Assembly: GCF_001889305.1 (NCBI RefSeq)
Contig: NZ_CP013074.1
Coordinates: forward strand, 868,001-932,000
Source of the DNA: Dehalococcoides mccartyi
GTDB taxonomy: Bacteria; Chloroflexota; Dehalococcoidia; Dehalococcoidales; Dehalococcoidaceae
Length of the DNA: 64,000 bases
Direction of reading: 5' to 3'
This document shows, one piece after another, positions 61,641-64,000 of this stretch. The position numbers and the translations under genes were made by a program. Numbering within the stretch: position 1 is the first letter of the stretch; each line of letters begins with the position of its first letter. Under the pieces are notes generated by a model. The model had not been told where the DNA came from. It saw only the letters and a list, made by a program, of their open reading frames with translations, and searched no databases.

Positions 61641-62069
61641 TTACAGGTGCATCTGCATTTTGACGTGCTCTATCCCATCCTCCACAAAGGACTCTCCGTC
61701 AGGAGCATAACCCAAGCTGGTATAGAAACCTAATGCACTGGTCTGAGCATGAACTACTACTCTATCTACATTTTCTGTTTTTAACATGCTTACAGCGTAG
61801 TTCATCATCTTCCTTCCCAAACCAAACTTGCGGTGGTCAATATCTACAGCCACTCTTTCAATCTTAGCAAGGCTTTTATCCAGCATTCTTATACGGCAAC
61901 AGGCTAAAGCCCGTTCTCCGTTATGTATAACCAGATGACGGGCAGTTTTATCGTACAAATCATATTCGGTATCTGGGTCAATCCCCTGCTCGGTTACAAA
62001 TACTCTGTACCGAAGGGCAAAAACCATTTGCAAAATATTTTCGTTTTCAACTAAGCATACCTGATACAT
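61641..62069 (-). CDS. ElaA-like GNAT acetyltransferase
   Basis: The protein resembles small GNAT enzymes of the ElaA type: FALRYRVFVTEQGIDPDTEYDLYD near 20, then VAVDIDHRKFGLGRKMMNYAV (acetyl-CoA site) and ALGFYTSLGYAPDGESFVEDGIEHVKM. I prefer the third Met as start (142 aa, MYQVCLV), nine bases after a consensus -10 box, over the first at 62075, only three bases from it. No ribosome binding site is present. Confidence 0.85.
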   Translation of the reverse strand: MYQVCLVENENILQMVFALRYRVFVTEQGIDPDTEYDLYDKTARHLVIHNGERALACCRIRMLDKSLAKIERVAVDIDHRKFGLGRKMMNYAVSMLKTENVDRVVVHAQTSALGFYTSLGYAPDGESFVEDGIEHVKMQMHL

Positions 62070-62078
62070 AATCATGGT

Positions 62079-62107
62079 ATTATATTTAAACTATAACGCA
62101 CATTCAA
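62079..62107 (-). promoter_or_regulatory. Promoter of the ElaA-like gene (leaderless)
   Basis: TTGAAT (62102-62107) and TATAAT (62079-62084) are 17 bases apart on the minus strand. The start of transcription is expected near 62072, about three bases before the chosen ATG. Confidence 0.6.
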
Positions 62108-62176
62108 ACACCACCTATATGCAAAGTGTTTTTACTGCTAAACTATAATAAAACCGAATTTTTCCGGAGGCTAAAT

Positions 62177-62821
62177 ATGTCACCACCCAATAATAAGGCC
62201 CTAAAAATAATCCGTAATCGTTTTTTTACCGGTCTTGCCTTTGTTTTGCCCATCGGGGCGGCACTGGGACTGCTTATTTGGGTATTTAATATAGTAGACG
62301 GTATGCTAAAGCCTGTCATAGAGTTTTTCTTCGATTGGTATTTCCCGGGATTGGGCCTTTTAGTAACATTGCTCCTTATATATCTGGTAGGATTGGTGCT
62401 AAGTAACTATTTCGGCAAGCAAATATTGGGGTGGATAGATAAGTTACTGACAAAAGTACCTATATTTAATCAGGTATACAACAGCGCCAAACAGGTCATA
62501 GAAACACTGGGGGTGAGTAATAAAGTCTCCTTCAAAGAGGCTGTAATGGTAGAATTTCCCCGGGCAGGTATGCATAGTCTGGCATTCATTGCTAATGAAA
62601 CCACCAATTCCAGCGGTGAAAAATTGTATCTGGTTTATGTACCCGGCTCCCCCAACCCGACCAGCGGCTTTTTAGAGCTCCTCAGGGAAAATCAGATTGA
62701 GAGGGTAAATATATCGGTTGAAGATGCCATGAAAACCCTCCTTTCGTGTGGTTTGGTGTTTCCTGAAACGGTTCAGAGTATTGAGATTGGCAAGGGGGAT
62801 TTACGCCCCGGCAAAATCTAG
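62177..62821 (+). CDS. DUF502 family membrane protein
   Basis: From the ATG at 62177 (CGGAGG seven bases upstream) the product is 214 aa. It has two membrane helices (FFTGLAFVLPIGAALGLLIWVFNIV and FPGLGLLVTLLLIYLVGLVLSNYFG) and the DUF502 core KVPIFNQVYNSAKQVIETLG, VEFPRAGMHSLAFIANET and VYVPGSPNPTSGFLELL. The function of the family is unknown. Confidence 0.88.
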   Translation: MSPPNNKALKIIRNRFFTGLAFVLPIGAALGLLIWVFNIVDGMLKPVIEFFFDWYFPGLGLLVTLLLIYLVGLVLSNYFGKQILGWIDKLLTKVPIFNQVYNSAKQVIETLGVSNKVSFKEAVMVEFPRAGMHSLAFIANETTNSSGEKLYLVYVPGSPNPTSGFLELLRENQIERVNISVEDAMKTLLSCGLVFPETVQSIEIGKGDLRPGKI

Positions 62822-62839
62822 GGCATCAGTTTTTTAATA

Positions 62840-62886
62840 AAACAAAGGGGCAGAGACCTGAAAGTCCCCGCCCCTTTGTTTTTACT
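62840..62886 (+). terminator. Intrinsic terminator between DUF502 gene and rplL
   Basis: A 12-bp stem (62840-62851 with 62870-62881) with an 18-base loop is followed by a T-rich stretch. It ends the DUF502 transcript; read on the other strand it could also serve rplJL, although the T run there is weak. Confidence 0.75.
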
Positions 62887-62902
62887 TTTATCTGGCTAAA
62901 GG

Positions 62903-63277
62903 TTATTTAATTTCTACGGTAGCGCCGGCAGCTTCAAGAGCCTTCTTGGCGGCATCAGCTTCTTCTTTGCTGACATTCTCTTTAACAGCCTTGGGAGCGG
63001 CTTCAACCATATCCTTGGCTTCTTTAAGACCCAGGCTGGTAAGTTCGCGGACAGCCTTGATTACGTTAATCTTGTTGGCACCGACATCCTTCAGGATTAC
63101 GTTAAATTCGGTCTTTTCTTCTTCAGCAGCAGCAACAGCGGCACCGCCACCGGCAGCGGGGGCAGCTACGGCAACAGCAGCACTTACACCAAATTCCTTT
63201 TCGAGGGCCTTTACCAATTCGGACAGTTCAATAACGGTCATGCCCTTAATGGCACTCATCATTTCGTCAATAGTCAT
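62903..63277 (-). CDS. rplL: 50S ribosomal protein L7/L12
   Basis: L7/L12 forms the stalk that recruits translation factors. The 124-residue protein has the N-terminal dimer helices ([28 protein letters not shown]), an Ala-rich hinge and the C-terminal domain with [33 protein letters not shown] precedes the ATG. It follows rplJ by 33 bases, as in most bacteria. Confidence 0.97.
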   Translation of the reverse strand: MTIDEMMSAIKGMTVIELSELVKALEKEFGVSAAVAVAAPAAGGGAAVAAAEEEKTEFNVILKDVGANKINVIKAVRELTSLGLKEAKDMVEAAPKAVKENVSKEEADAAKKALEAAGATVEIK

Positions 63278-63310
63278 GAAAATACTCCTTATAATATTTT
63301 ATTACTTTAT

Positions 63311-63841
63311 TTAGCCTTCAAGCTGTTTCATACGGGCTTGAAGTACAATGGCCAAACCACGGGCAGGACCATTGAGTACCATCGCCAAACCGGCAACAGG
63401 ACTCTGCATACCAGCCAAAACCTTGCTGATAAGCACTTCGCGAGACGGTAACTTGGCAAGCTCTGCTACTTCGTCAACGGAAATAAGCTTGTTGCTGAGA
63501 TAACCGCCGGTTACTTTTAAAGTGGACTTGGAGCTGGCCAGATAGTCCATCAAGACTCTAGCCGGAGCAACCACGTCACTCGAAGAGTAAGCCATAGCCA
63601 CCGGGCCTTCAAATGCACTCTTGATATTTGTGTGGTGAGTGTTGTCAGCGGCACGCCGAGCCAGGGTATTTTTAAGCACCCGGTAACCCACACCAGCTTC
63701 ACGCAGTTTTACACGTATAGTGGTCAACTCTGATGTACTGATACCGCGGTAATCAGTAAAAACCGCAGACTGGGCAACAGCTAAAGCGTCAGTTAACTCA
63801 TCAACTGCTATCTTTTTCTTTTCACGTATCTTCTTTACCAA
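63311..63841 (-). CDS. rplJ: 50S ribosomal protein L10
   Basis: L10 anchors L7/L12 to the ribosome. The 176-residue protein starts at TTG (63841) with GGAGG upstream, and shows [38 protein letters not shown] and the C-terminal helix that binds the L7/L12 dimers. Its leader contains an L10-binding RNA and a terminator hairpin. Confidence 0.96.
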   Translation of the reverse strand: MVKKIREKKKIAVDELTDALAVAQSAVFTDYRGISTSELTTIRVKLREAGVGYRVLKNTLARRAADNTHHTNIKSAFEGPVAMAYSSSDVVAPARVLMDYLASSKSTLKVTGGYLSNKLISVDEVAELAKLPSREVLISKVLAGMQSPVAGLAMVLNGPARGLAIVLQARMKQLEG

Positions 63842-63858
63842 ACCGCACCTCCTTTTCT

Positions 63859-63894
63859 AAAAAATAAAGTCCTTATGCCAAAGCACAAGGACTT
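63859..63894 (-). terminator. Attenuator hairpin in the rplJ leader
   Basis: On the minus strand a 12-bp stem with TTTG loop (63867-63894, one G-U pair) is followed by TATTTTTT. It lies between the L10 leader motif and the rplJ ribosome binding site, so it is a regulated terminator. Confidence 0.75.
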
Positions 63895-63914
63895 ATAAAA
63901 CCCTTAATAAAAAG

Positions 63915-63985
63915 TCTTGTATCCTCGGCAGGCAATGTATTAAGCCAATAGGCACCCACGTCTCAGGAAATATTCAGTTATAAAT
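63915..63985 (-). ncRNA. Ribosomal protein L10 leader
   Basis: On the minus strand the leader has the conserved GAGACGTGGGTGCC block (about 63951-63964) and TTAATAC...GCCTGCCGAGGAT (about 63921-63943), as in L10 leaders of many bacteria. L10 binding here feeds back on rplJL expression through the attenuator hairpin downstream. The boundaries are approximate. Confidence 0.75.
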
Positions 63986-64000
63986 ACGGCTGACTTATGC

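Noticed and set aside
1-64000. CRISPR arrays, insertion sequences, prophage or reductive dehalogenase genes
   Set aside because: I looked for direct repeats with regular spacers, transposase motifs and twin-arginine rdhA-type genes and saw none; the window looks like stable core chromosome.

Overview
This window is about 47% GC and packed with genes. It most likely comes from the chromosome of a strictly anaerobic Chloroflexota bacterium of the Dehalococcoides type (probably D. mccartyi). I infer this from gene content recalled from memory, not from a database search: a nuo operon with no nuoE/F/G, an NrpR-type regulator, an indolepyruvate:ferredoxin oxidoreductase and a mycobacterial-like inositol lipid cluster. 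I see no rRNA genes, insertion sequences, CRISPR arrays or prophage. No gene-free stretch exceeds about 300 bases.

Layout. 1-8614: complex I genes nuoC (3' end), D, H, I, J, K, L, M, N. 8625-12099: tatD, nth, cobQ and a hotdog thioesterase. 12106-24571: two divergent units. The minus-strand unit encodes an acyl-CoA synthetase, a complete Liv-type ABC transporter with two tandem binding proteins, a phenylacetate-CoA-ligase-like enzyme and a small Cys-rich protein. The plus-strand unit is iorAB. 24568-30653: CBS protein, zinc ribbon and IscU/NifU scaffold, then a metal/oxygen stress group (SHOCT membrane protein, copper P-type ATPase, Hsp20, double ferritin-like protein, Fe/Mn superoxide dismutase). 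30731-34253: zinc-ribbon membrane protein, tRNA-Arg and tRNA-His, Smr protein, HisF-like protein, NrpR-like regulator. 34294-42801: mtaB, fabF-recJ-plsY, lgt, a DUF1998 helicase and DUF503. 42981-49435: rpsO-pnp-dapB-asd-dapA and two tandem acetyltransferases. 49550-54139: purA, then an inositol lipid cluster (CDP-alcohol phosphotransferase, PimA-like glycosyltransferase, inositol-3-phosphate synthase) and a 45-residue DUF5679 protein. 54222-59009: nusA-rnpM-infB-rbfA-truB. 59200-63841: comM, acetyltransferases, DUF502, rplL and rplJ behind an L10 leader.

The most notable find is the divergent control region at 21843-22176. The minus-strand promoter matches consensus, and its expected start nucleotide is the A of an ATG. 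That ATG opens a 27-codon leader peptide with seven Tyr/Phe residues among its first 13. Downstream lie a closing stem, a candidate antiterminator that overlaps the end of the leader reading frame, and an intrinsic terminator just before the acyl-CoA synthetase gene. This is the layout of a ribosome-mediated attenuator sensing charged tRNA-Tyr/Phe. Together with iorAB across the shared control region, it suggests that the locus imports aromatic acids, activates them to CoA esters and reductively carboxylates them to aryl-pyruvates as a salvage route to Phe/Tyr.

Several other genes (cobQ, mtaB, comM, the acetyltransferase at 61641) have -10 boxes only 6-9 bases before the start codon and no Shine-Dalgarno sequence, so leaderless transcripts seem common here. 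Further regulatory RNA candidates lie before nusA, purA, inositol-phosphate synthase and rplJ.
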